A DNA stretch of 9,050 nt. It comes from an uncultured Prevotellaceae bacterium. Lineage in GTDB: Bacteria; Bacteroidota; Bacteroidia; Bacteroidales; Bacteroidaceae. The stretch spans positions 1 to 9,050 of the forward strand of contig CAMZHP010000116.1 of the NCBI GenBank assembly GCA_947306845.1, read 5' to 3'. How positions within the stretch are numbered: the first letter of the stretch is position 1; the number at the start of each line of letters is the position of its first letter. Positions 1 through 6,863 of this stretch are shown here, one piece after another. Under the pieces are notes generated by a model. That model made no database searches and had not been told where the DNA came from. It saw nothing but the letters and a program-made list of their open reading frames with translations. The position numbers were made by a program, and so were the translations under genes.

Positions 1-6
1 CCTTTT

Positions 7-62
7 TGACGAAACACCCTCTGGGAGTGACGAAACACCCTTCTCGGCGGACGAAGCGAAAA
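7..62. repeat. 21-bp-period direct repeats upstream of the sensor kinase
   Basis: The 14-mer TGACGAAACACCCT occurs exactly at 7-20 and again at 28-41, a start-to-start period of 21 bp. A third, degraded copy begins 21 bp later at 49 and keeps the GACGAA core at 50-55. The array ends about 26 bp before the -33 element of the kinase promoter. A period of two helical turns puts the copies on one face of the DNA, as expected of a regulator site. The same spacing (9-bp direct repeats about 12 bp apart) is known for LytTR-domain activators such as AgrA. Binding by the regulator encoded downstream is inference. The array may continue beyond the left edge of the window, where a plain tandem repeat remains possible. 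Confidence 0.6.
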
Positions 63-88
63 ACTTTCCCCCAAAATCATGGCAACCG

Positions 89-119
89 TTGCATATACGT
101 GGGAAAATCTTTAATTTTG
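89..119 (+). promoter_or_regulatory. Predicted Bacteroidetes promoter of the two-component operon
   Basis: A -7 box TAATTTTG (112-119) matches the Bacteroidetes consensus TAnnTTTG exactly. A TTG at 89-91 lies 20 nt upstream, in the place of the -33 element. Transcription would start roughly 5-8 nt after the box, at about 124-127, which falls on the kinase ATG at 126. The match to consensus is seen directly; activity and start point are inferred. Confidence 0.55.
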
Positions 120-125
120 TGGCGG

Positions 126-2756
126 ATGAGAAGATGGATTTTCATACTCCTTAGCGGGTGGCTGACCGCCATCTGCACGTGTGCTGGCGACTCAATTGTC
201 AGTCAACTGAGTTGTCGCCGTTTCACTACCCTCGACGGTCTGCCACAGATGCAGGCCGAGACGGTGTTCCAGGACAGCGAGGGCTATATCTGGATAGGGA
301 CGCTCTCTGGCTTCGTACGCTATGACGGGCGCTCGCTCACTCCTTTCCTGAAAGGGAGACGTGAGAACATCGTGCAGATCACGGAGACATCGGAAGGCGT
401 GAGCGCATTAGGGTTCAGGCGGCAGTGGCTCGTTGATGGCGACAAAGTCACAATGCGGCCCATCGATCCAGACCAACAATGGCTGACCAACAGTGATGAG
501 CCCAGACAGCATTGGTTGCTCAACAATTTCAATGCCACCGACCTGCCCAAAGGCATCATCCTCTTGGAAGATGAGCAGGAGACTCACCGCACACTCGCAA
601 GGTTGACCAAAGACGGTTGGACTCCTATGCTCAAGGCTGATGTGCTCGACCTGATGATGCCCGACCGCAAGATGTATGTCGATGGAGAGGATGTCTATGT
701 GCCAACGGAAAAGGGACTCTATGTGATTCACGACCGAAAGTCGCGGCTGCTCACTGCCAAGGATGACTTCTTCTCGTTCATCAGGACGGATGGGAAACTC
801 TTCGCACTGGCTGCCGACGGTATCTACTTGCTCTGTGACGGGCACCTGTCTCTGGCCACACCTTTTTCTTTCGAGGCTCCTGACTACGGCCTTTTCGTCC
901 GACAAACTCACGATGGTGGCCTTTTCATTGCCGATGCCCACAACCTCTACCTGTATGATGGGCAAAAGGTCAGCAAATTGGCCAGTGGCTTCAACCTCAT
1001 CAAGAGTCTGCTTGTAGACAGGTGGGGACGTCTGTGGATGGCTACCTACCAGGGCGTATATCTTTTCTTCCGCACCGACTTCACCAACCACAGGCTTAGC
1101 GACGGCAATGACATCGTACGCGCACTTAGCATCGACAGCAAGGGCCAACTCCTCATGGGAACGCTCAATGGCAAAATGTTGGTCGATGGACAACAACACT
1201 ATGAGGAGGAGGGACAATTCTTCAACCCGAGTGACACAAGAATAGGAAATGCAGTATTCATGGTGGGAAAGGGGGATGTGGCGGCTGTCGAAGATGGCTC
1301 CCTGCGCTGGCTGCGGCTGCCACAAGACCGTTACCAGTTTGTGGCGCAGGCTGCTGGCCGACTCATCATCGGAAACCGACAGGGAATTCTCGCCTACGAC
1401 TTGCAGCAACAGCGCCTTGACACACTGACGCAGGAGATCATGCACCCTTGGTGCGCTGCCGAGGACAACAGGGGAGAACTGTGGGTAGGCAGCAGCGCTG
1501 GACTCTACCGCGTCACAGGATGGCAGGATGGCAAGGCGCAGCAGGAACTGGTGCTTAAGAAGGTCATCACCACCATGGAGGCGGACAGACAGGGAAATAT
1601 CTTCTTCGCTTCGGCTGACTCTCTTTTCCTCATCCGACATGGGGAAGTGGAAGACCTCACTTGTCAGTTGCCCTTGCTCAACGGACACGAAATCCGTTCA
1701 TTGCACCATTCTCCGCACGGTTTCCTGATAATAGCCGCTCTCGACGGCTTGCTGGTGACTCGCATCGACAATGACTGCCATATCGGCGACATACAATGGT
1801 TCGACCACACCAATGGGTTCACGGTCATCGAACCGATGACTACGCCGATGGTGGAGCAGGAGGATGGTACGGTGTGGCTGGCAGGACTCGAAGAAATGTC
1901 GTCTTTCCAACCTCAGAGGCTGATGGCTTTCGACCCTTCTTCGACCATCATAGAGGGAACTCGTCCATGGTGGAAACGGTGGTGGGCATGGTTGACAATG
2001 GCCTTGGTGGCTGTGCTGCTCAGTTGGCGCCTCGCCTATCTCTATGAAAGACGGGCCAACAGGAAGGCTTTGGAACGGCTGCAGCGGGAGAAACGGCAGA
2101 AAGAACTGCAAATCAAGGCTATCCGCCTGAAAGCAATCCCTCATTTTCATGCCAATGTGTTGGCAAGCATCGAGTACTTCCTGATGAACAACAGCAGCGA
2201 GGAGGCCATGCACTACTTGAAGATGTACAGCGATTTCACCAACCAGACACTGTCTGACATCGACAGGCCGGCTCGCAGCATTGGTGAAGAACTGGATTAT
2301 ATCCGCTTGTACCTCGACTTGGAAAAATTGAGGATGGGCGACAGACTGGAATATGGCATCACCGTGGATGAAGAGGTCGACCGACAGACTCTGTTGCCGA
2401 CCATGCTGCTCTATACTTATTGCCAAAACGCTGTGAAACATGGCATCGGCAACAAGGTGGAGGGTGGATTCATCGACATCCGTATCCGATGGGAGAAGGA
2501 GGATGTGGTGGTGGAGGTGGCCGACAATGGAGTGGGGCGCGCTGAGGCGGCTCGGCTGAACACGAACTCCACCAAGCAGGGCTTGCTGCTGCTCAACGAG
2601 CAGATCGCTCTTTGCAACCAGACCAACAAGCGCCCCATCCGACAGAAAGTGACTGACTTGTATGATGCCAATGGAAAACCTGCGGGAACCTGCTATTCCA
2701 TGAGCGTGCCAATAAATTATATGTTTGAGGAAGCAAACTATAAAGAAAAGTCATGA
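126..2756 (+). CDS. Propeller-type membrane sensor histidine kinase, LytS-like
   Basis: This is the sensor kinase of a two-component pair, 876 residues from the ATG at 126. That start is chosen because it opens a signal peptide (residues 1-20, hydrophobic core IFILLSGWLTAI). The frame is open further upstream from a TTG, but that stretch is basic and covers the repeats and promoter. Residues about 30-600 carry two-component-regulator propeller repeats of the DxxGxLWxGT...GLY type. The clearest are near 48-66, 298-312, 445-462 and 577-586, and the length would fit two seven-bladed periplasmic propellers. One membrane helix (about 617-638) leads through a charged helical linker to a His_kinase domain. 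Its H-box is PHFHAN with His673, the N-box has Asn767 and the G-box is DNGVG (800-804). No Y_Y_Y domain is evident between propeller and membrane helix. The H-box differs from the usual NPHFLFN. The ligand is unknown. The stop overlaps the response regulator start (ATGA). Confidence 0.9.
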   Translation: MRRWIFILLSGWLTAICTCAGDSIVSQLSCRRFTTLDGLPQMQAETVFQDSEGYIWIGTLSGFVRYDGRSLTPFLKGRRENIVQITETSEGVSALGFRRQWLVDGDKVTMRPIDPDQQWLTNSDEPRQHWLLNNFNATDLPKGIILLEDEQETHRTLARLTKDGWTPMLKADVLDLMMPDRKMYVDGEDVYVPTEKGLYVIHDRKSRLLTAKDDFFSFIRTDGKLFALAADGIYLLCDGHLSLATPFSFEAPDYGLFVRQTHDGGLFIADAHNLYLYDGQKVSKLASGFNLIKSLLVDRWGRLWMATYQGVYLFFRTDFTNHRLSDGNDIVRALSIDSKGQLLMGTLNGKMLVDGQQHYEEEGQFFNPSDTRIGNAVFMVGKGDVAAVEDGSLRWLRLPQDRYQFVAQAAGRLIIGNRQGILAYDLQQQRLDTLTQEIMHPWCAAEDNRGELWVGSSAGLYRVTGWQDGKAQQELVLKKVITTMEADRQGNIFFASADSLFLIRHGEVEDLTCQLPLLNGHEIRSLHHSPHGFLIIAALDGLLVTRIDNDCHIGDIQWFDHTNGFTVIEPMTTPMVEQEDGTVWLAGLEEMSSFQPQRLMAFDPSSTIIEGTRPWWKRWWAWLTMALVAVLLSWRLAYLYERRANRKALERLQREKRQKELQIKAIRLKAIPHFHANVLASIEYFLMNNSSEEAMHYLKMYSDFTNQTLSDIDRPARSIGEELDYIRLYLDLEKLRMGDRLEYGITVDEEVDRQTLLPTMLLYTYCQNAVKHGIGNKVEGGFIDIRIRWEKEDVVVEVADNGVGRAEAARLNTNSTKQGLLLLNEQIALCNQTNKRPIRQKVTDLYDANGKPAGTCYSMSVPINYMFEEANYKEKS

Positions 2757-3478
2757 AGACATTGAAAACCATCGTTGTGGAAGATGAGCGCCTGCCGCGA
2801 CTATCCCTCTTGCAGAAATTGGAGGATTTCCGACAGGAGGTGGAGGTAGTGGACAGTTGCGACAATTACGACAGTGCCCTGAGAAGCATTCTTAGACATC
2901 AGCCCGACCTGCTGTTCCTCGACATCCAACTGCAGGGGCGTGATGCCATGCAACTGCTCAACGAGGTGAAGCAAACCATTCCTCTGCCCCACGTCATCTT
3001 TACCACTGCATACGCCGATAGGAAATATCTGCTTGGTGCCATCAAATTGGCAGCGGTCGATTATTTGCTCAAACCTATCGATAAAAATGAACTGGCAACG
3101 GCCATTTCAAAGGCATGCCAATTGCACGGTGAACCTTCTGCTGACAACACGTCGCCCTCACGACTCTCTCTGAGGACAGTCAATGGCAAACTCTTCATCG
3201 ATGCTTCCGACATCGCCTTTATCACTGCAGATGGCAATTATGCTCATCTCTGTACTTTCGGACATCAGGAAGACATCATGGAGAGCCTGGCTACCATGGA
3301 ACAGTTGCTCGACCCTGCGGTTTTCCTGCGTGTCGACAGATACACCATCATCAACACAAAACGGGTGTATAAACTGAACATCAAACGCCGCCAGTGCACC
3401 CTGCTCTCTCCAGAAGGGACAACGATCGACGTGGAATTGTCGAAACCTGGAATAGAGCGCTTGATGAGGTTTTTATAA
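2753..3478 (+). CDS. LytTR-family response regulator
   Basis: A 241-residue response regulator, almost certainly the partner of the overlapping kinase (4-nt ATGA overlap implies translational coupling). The N-terminal receiver domain (about 4-120) has the acidic pocket Glu10-Asp11, phosphoacceptor Asp57 in LFLDIQLQG, the switch threonine at 84-85 in FTTAYAD, and Lys107-Pro108 in LLKPID. After a short linker, the LytTR DNA-binding domain spans about 137-239, including the RVDRYTIIN segment (193-201) that matches the conserved core of this fold. In this family phosphorylation promotes dimer binding to direct repeats in promoters. Likely targets visible here are the operon's own upstream region and possibly the next gene, but both are inferences. 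All key receiver residues are present, so the protein looks functional. No terminator hairpin is visible after the stop. Confidence 0.93.
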   Translation: MKTLKTIVVEDERLPRLSLLQKLEDFRQEVEVVDSCDNYDSALRSILRHQPDLLFLDIQLQGRDAMQLLNEVKQTIPLPHVIFTTAYADRKYLLGAIKLAAVDYLLKPIDKNELATAISKACQLHGEPSADNTSPSRLSLRTVNGKLFIDASDIAFITADGNYAHLCTFGHQEDIMESLATMEQLLDPAVFLRVDRYTIINTKRVYKLNIKRRQCTLLSPEGTTIDVELSKPGIERLMRFL

Positions 3479-3520
3479 TTGGATAATATAACCCTGTAGG
3501 ACATTAAAACTGCATGTTTG

Positions 3521-3552
3521 TTTGTGGTTTTACAATCTTTGCACTATCTTTG
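3521..3552 (+). promoter_or_regulatory. Predicted promoter of the secreted unknown protein
   Basis: A TTTG at 3521-3524 and a TATCTTTG box at 3545-3552 (TAnnTTTG exact) are separated by 20 nt, an excellent match to the Bacteroidetes housekeeping promoter. The inferred start at about 3558 leaves a leader of roughly 19 nt before the ATG at 3577. The 11-bp unit containing the -7 box is duplicated just upstream (3533-3543 and 3544-3554), giving a second, weaker -7-like box AATCTTTG at 3534-3541. This promoter separates the gene from the two-component operon. Confidence 0.6.
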
Positions 3553-3576
3553 CCTTGTCAACCATAAAACCAGGAT

Positions 3577-4419
3577 ATGAGATATATTTTTTTGATAATG
3601 GCGATGATGGTCGGTATGGAGGCTTGCGCTCAGGAACAATACCACAAGGATGATGTAAAACGTCTGAGAAAACTCATTACTAAGAACAAGTCGCGTACAC
3701 CACTTCCCAGGCTGATGAGCAGTGACCGAGAATGTGTGGATGAACTCTACGACTTGAGCAAGTGGGACGAACAAACGGCAAAACTCAAGGCCGACAGCAT
3801 ACAAAAACGCCATGAAGAAAATAAATTCATCCAAGATCACAAAGATTGGGCGGGCCTGTCTCTCTTGAAATCGGGAAAATATCAGAGAATTGTTAGCCAG
3901 ATAGAGCGAGAGGAACTGCGATATAACATGTATGAAAGGGAATGCCGCATATTGGATAGTGAAAGGATCGCAGACCAAAGGCCGGAGCCTAAAGGAGAAC
4001 TCATCTCAGTGAGTTATGACTCATCGGGCATGTCATATAATCCTGACCTGCCTTTTACCATCACGAAAGAAGAAGGCGACTCGGCGCTTGTCACATATTC
4101 CTATAAGAATCTTCACTTTAAGGTGGACGGGAAATACCTCGACATGATGCGGGAGGCTATCATCACCGAACATCTGTACCAACTCCACAAAAGTTATAAA
4201 TTCAAGTCCTGGGACCTGCCTGACATACAAAAGGAAAGGTTGCTCGATGGACAGAAATGGTCGTTTGAGGCGAAATTCAGCGACGGCACCGTCATCAGTT
4301 CCTCGGGGATGATTCCGGCAGGACTGAACGTCGAGGTGATTCCCAAAATCTATTTCAAATCTGTCTTTCCTAACAGTGCTGCATATAAGGCGAGAATGGA
4401 GAAAATAAAGGAACGTTAG
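3577..4419 (+). CDS. Secreted protein of unknown function
   Basis: A 280-residue protein that I do not recognise as a named family. Residues 1-18 form a signal peptide with a likely signal peptidase I site after ACA. Cys17 is not in a good lipobox, since the preceding residues are MEA. Residues 20-135 are highly charged and probably mostly helical. Residues about 140-262 look beta-rich, ending in a WSFEAKFSDG...SSSG segment (228-244). From memory this resembles the C-terminal half of some uncharacterised Bacteroidetes exported proteins, but I cannot confirm this. The protein probably lies in the periplasm or at the cell surface. It has its own promoter, 98 nt after the response regulator, and a 92-nt gap with another promoter follows it. 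It is therefore probably a single-gene unit, possibly controlled by the adjacent two-component system (inference). The ATG is supported by the signal peptide and promoter placement. Confidence 0.8.
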   Translation: MRYIFLIMAMMVGMEACAQEQYHKDDVKRLRKLITKNKSRTPLPRLMSSDRECVDELYDLSKWDEQTAKLKADSIQKRHEENKFIQDHKDWAGLSLLKSGKYQRIVSQIEREELRYNMYERECRILDSERIADQRPEPKGELISVSYDSSGMSYNPDLPFTITKEEGDSALVTYSYKNLHFKVDGKYLDMMREAIITEHLYQLHKSYKFKSWDLPDIQKERLLDGQKWSFEAKFSDGTVISSSGMIPAGLNVEVIPKIYFKSVFPNSAAYKARMEKIKER

Positions 4420-4471
4420 CAGGAACTCGAAAAAACCTCACCAAAACGCATGCCTTTTCAAAAAAAAATAG

Positions 4472-4479
4472 TAAGTTTG
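4472..4479 (+). promoter_or_regulatory. Predicted -7 box of the mazG operon
   Basis: TAAGTTTG matches TAnnTTTG exactly and lies 32 nt before the mazG ATG, giving a leader of about 26 nt. No clear TTTG is present at the expected -33 position near 4448-4451. Instead a run of nine A residues (4460-4468) lies just upstream. This makes the call weaker than the other two promoters, although it fits well at the head of the gene run. Confidence 0.45.
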
Positions 4480-4511
4480 CATCTCTAAAGACAATATCCA
4501 ATCACACTATC

Positions 4512-5309
4512 ATGCATACAAGAGAAGAGAAACTCGAGGCCTTCGGACGACTGCTCGATGTGCTCGACAGACTCAGGAAAGAGTGCCCTTGGGACAAAAA
4601 ACAAACTAATGAAAGTCTGAGGCCAAACACCATAGAGGAGGTCTTTGAACTTTGCGAGGCGCTGATGAACGATGACAACAAGAATATCTGCAAGGAATTG
4701 GGGGATGTCATCATGCATGTATGCTTCTATGCGCTCATCGGACAGGAAAAGGAGAATTTCGACATCGCTGATGTGTGCAACAAACAGGCCGACAAACTCA
4801 TTTTCCGACACCCTCATGTGTATGGCAAGGAGAAGGCTGACTCTGCTGAACAGGTGCTGCAAAACTGGGAGCAGATCAAACTAAAGGAAAAAGATGGCAA
4901 CAAAACCGTGCTGTCGGGGGTGCCGGCGGCACTGCCAAGCATCATCAAGGCTTATCGCATACAGGACAAGGCAAGAAATGTAGGATTCGACTGGGAAAAA
5001 CCGGAGGATGTGTGGCATAAGGTGAGGGAGGAACTAGCCGAACTGGAGACAGAACTCAAAAAAGGGGACAAGCAGAAATCGACTGAGGAACTCGGCGACT
5101 TCATCTTCAGTGTCATCAACGCAGCAAGGCTCTATCACCTCAATCCGGACAATGCACTTGAGCATACCAACCAAAAATTTATAAGACGATTCAATTATGT
5201 GGAACAACATTCCATTCGAGTGGGAAAACCGCTCACCCAGATGACGCTTGGGGAGATGGACCAACTTTGGAATGAGGCGAAAGAATTGGAAAAAGAACAA
5301 CAATCATGA
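4512..5309 (+). CDS. mazG: Nucleoside triphosphate pyrophosphohydrolase MazG
   Basis: MazG hydrolyses (deoxy)nucleoside triphosphates to monophosphates and pyrophosphate, cleaning the nucleotide pool. In E. coli it also lowers ppGpp levels under stress. The 265-residue length matches the full two-domain bacterial form (E. coli 263). The N-terminal domain has the CPWDKKQT motif (25-32) and the EEVFELCEAL ... KELGD metal-binding helices (about 42-66). The C-terminal domain repeats the pattern as REELAELE ... EELGD (about 177-201), so both MazG domains keep their EExxE and ExxD acids. The conserved linker includes VPAALPSIIKAYRIQDKA. The ATG at 4512 gives the expected N-terminus. It is the first gene of a run of five and overlaps the next gene by 4 nt (ATGA). 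The protein is cytoplasmic. Nothing appears broken. Confidence 0.95.
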   Translation: MHTREEKLEAFGRLLDVLDRLRKECPWDKKQTNESLRPNTIEEVFELCEALMNDDNKNICKELGDVIMHVCFYALIGQEKENFDIADVCNKQADKLIFRHPHVYGKEKADSAEQVLQNWEQIKLKEKDGNKTVLSGVPAALPSIIKAYRIQDKARNVGFDWEKPEDVWHKVREELAELETELKKGDKQKSTEELGDFIFSVINAARLYHLNPDNALEHTNQKFIRRFNYVEQHSIRVGKPLTQMTLGEMDQLWNEAKELEKEQQS

Positions 5310-5887
5310 AGAATTACTATTACACTTCAGCAAAGAAACTCATGGGGCTTTTCCTCATGGCTACCGTGCTCATCGGTATGGTAGGGTGCAAAAATAAAAC
5401 AGAGGAAAGTCAACTCCCCGTCGTCAAGGTGGAGGAAGAGAGCGTGGAGGAAGGAGACAGCACCGTCTATGGCGAATGTATCGACGCGGGCATGAACTCC
5501 CTTACTTTGCTTACCAACAGCGGCGACACCATCGAATACGTCTTTGTCAGCGACGAGGGGGATGCTGATGTGCAGGGGGGACAGTTCCAAGGTGACAGAA
5601 TGGCTGTCATCGGTGTGATAGGTGAGGAGGAAAACACGGCACAGAAAGTGATCAACCTCACTTCGCTCTTGGGACGGTGGGTCAGCCTGGACAAGAATTT
5701 TGAAATCAAGGACGGTGGGGTGGTGGAATCAACCGTCACGGCGGAATCCAATCCCTATACTTCGTGGAAAGTATTCAACGGACATCTCATCCTTTCAAAA
5801 GACACTTTTGATATCGTCAACCTTGATCAAGACTCGCTGTATCTCGAGAATGACAAGGGAATCTTTGCATTCAAAAGACAGATGTGA
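5306..5887 (+). CDS. Lipocalin-like lipoprotein
   Basis: A 193-residue predicted lipoprotein. The N-terminus (KNYYYTSAKK, then a hydrophobic stretch at about 12-26) ends in a signal peptidase II box MVGC with Cys28 as the lipidated residue. Residues 29-50 are a flexible acidic linker. Residues about 53-118 form a small beta-rich segment (YGECIDAGMNSLTLLTNSGD onward). Residues about 120-191 look like a lipocalin-like half domain, with the LLGRWVSL opening and repeated short strands up to a closing GIFAFKR. This domain assignment is pattern recognition, not a search result, and no ligand can be inferred. Its ATG overlaps the mazG stop and RNase Z starts 12 nt after its end, so it sits firmly inside the operon. 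An envelope protein between two cytoplasmic nucleic-acid enzymes suggests shared expression rather than shared function. Confidence 0.78.
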   Translation: MKNYYYTSAKKLMGLFLMATVLIGMVGCKNKTEESQLPVVKVEEESVEEGDSTVYGECIDAGMNSLTLLTNSGDTIEYVFVSDEGDADVQGGQFQGDRMAVIGVIGEEENTAQKVINLTSLLGRWVSLDKNFEIKDGGVVESTVTAESNPYTSWKVFNGHLILSKDTFDIVNLDQDSLYLENDKGIFAFKRQM

Positions 5888-5899
5888 CAACCTTGCATC

Positions 5900-6817
5900 A
5901 TGGAGCCATTCAAAGTTTATGTTTTGGGATGTGGCAGCGCCAAACCCACTACCCGTCATTTCGCTTCATGTCAGGTCGTCGAGGTCAGAGGAAGGGTATT
6001 CATGGTCGACTGCGGTGAGGGCACGCAGATACAACTGCGACGCGCTAAAGTGAGGTTCACAAGGCTCAGGGCGGTTTTCATCACCCACCTGCACGGGGAC
6101 CACTGCTTTGGTCTTATCGGACTGATCTGCTCTTTCGCTTTGTCGGGGAGAATGGTGCCTCTGCATATTTATGCTCCACAGGCTCTGAAAAGACTCCTCG
6201 ATGATATGCTGGCCATGTTCGCTCCCGACCTGTCATTTGAGGTCATTTTCCATCCCGTGGACACCACAACGTCCCAGGTCATTTACGAGGATAGTGCGGT
6301 CACCGTAACCACACTGCCTCTGAAGCACCGCATCCCGTGTTGCGGATATCTGTTCAAGGAGAAACCCACTCTTCCACATATCCGGCGGGATATGGTCGAT
6401 TTCTATCATATTCCGGTGACAAGGATGATGGACATCAAAAATGGGGCGGATTGGATGGATGAGGACGGAAATGTCGTTGCCAATGAGCGATTAGTTACAC
6501 CGCCCGACCCGATAAGGTCGTTTGCCTATTGCTCGGACACACGATATATGCCTGCTCTTCACCAACTCATCGAGGGGGTGAGTCTGCTCTATCACGAGAG
6601 CACCTATGATGTGCGCCATAAAGATCTGGCAGAAGCTTACTACCATAGCACAGCGGCTGAGGCAGCGACAGTGGCACTGCAGGCGAAGGCACACCAACTC
6701 TTGATCGGACATTACAGTTCGCGCTATGAGGACGAGTCGGTCTTGCTGAGGGAGGCGCAGAGCATTTTCCCACAGACTACCCTCGCACAGGAGGGAATGG
6801 TGGTGGAAGTTGTTTGA
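5900..6817 (+). CDS. rnz: Ribonuclease Z (tRNA 3' processing endonuclease)
   Basis: RNase Z is a zinc-dependent metallo-beta-lactamase-fold endonuclease that trims tRNA precursor 3' ends next to the discriminator base. The 305 residues match the short bacterial form (B. subtilis about 307). The GCGSAKPT start (10-17) and the DCGEGTQIQ segment (37-45) are typical. The metal-binding motif THLHGDH (62-68) supplies His63, His65, Asp67 and His68. His143 (PLKHRIPCCGY), Asp213 (YCSDTRY) and His271 (IGHYSSRY) complete the set. The HEST (232-235) and YYHST (247-251) motifs are also present, and residues about 155-200 hold the exosite-type flexible arm. All catalytic residues are intact. The gene lies 12 nt after the lipoprotein gene. 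An AT-rich 46-nt gap separates it from the next gene. Confidence 0.96.
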   Translation: MEPFKVYVLGCGSAKPTTRHFASCQVVEVRGRVFMVDCGEGTQIQLRRAKVRFTRLRAVFITHLHGDHCFGLIGLICSFALSGRMVPLHIYAPQALKRLLDDMLAMFAPDLSFEVIFHPVDTTTSQVIYEDSAVTVTTLPLKHRIPCCGYLFKEKPTLPHIRRDMVDFYHIPVTRMMDIKNGADWMDEDGNVVANERLVTPPDPIRSFAYCSDTRYMPALHQLIEGVSLLYHESTYDVRHKDLAEAYYHSTAAEAATVALQAKAHQLLIGHYSSRYEDESVLLREAQSIFPQTTLAQEGMVVEVV

Positions 6818-6863
6818 AATTCATTACTCTATTTCATTTCATTACTTTTTAATTATACATAAT

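Noticed and set aside
6..125. TTG-initiated upstream extension of the kinase by 40 residues
   Set aside because: The extension translates the repeat array and promoter into a basic, low-complexity stretch and would bury the signal peptide. The ATG at 126 is preferred.
408..1688. Long open frame of 426 codons on the - strand inside the kinase gene
   Set aside because: It lies wholly opposite a well-supported kinase, has no recognisable domain or signal peptide, and long antisense frames are expected when the coding strand has few codons whose complement is a stop. Treated as a shadow.
1698..2441. Second long - strand frame (247 codons) opposite the kinase domain
   Set aside because: It covers the conserved H-box and N-box on the other strand, and its translation has no family features. 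Treated as a shadow.
3479..3576. Search for a terminator after the response regulator
   Set aside because: No stem-loop with a T-run is visible. The gap holds only the promoter described for the next gene.
4420..4511. Search for a terminator between the secreted protein and mazG
   Set aside because: Only a 6-bp palindrome GCATGC and an A-run are present. No stem of useful length followed by a T-run on the + strand was found.
6843..6850. Possible -7 box TACTTTTT before the FadL-like gene
   Set aside because: It lacks the final G of TAnnTTTG, and the nearest TTTG (6813-6816) is 26 nt away, too far. Not strong enough to call a promoter.
6810..6863. Upstream in-frame ATG for the FadL-like protein
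   Set aside because: It would place 18 extra residues before a textbook signal peptide and overlap rnz. The ATG at 6864 directly starts the signal peptide.
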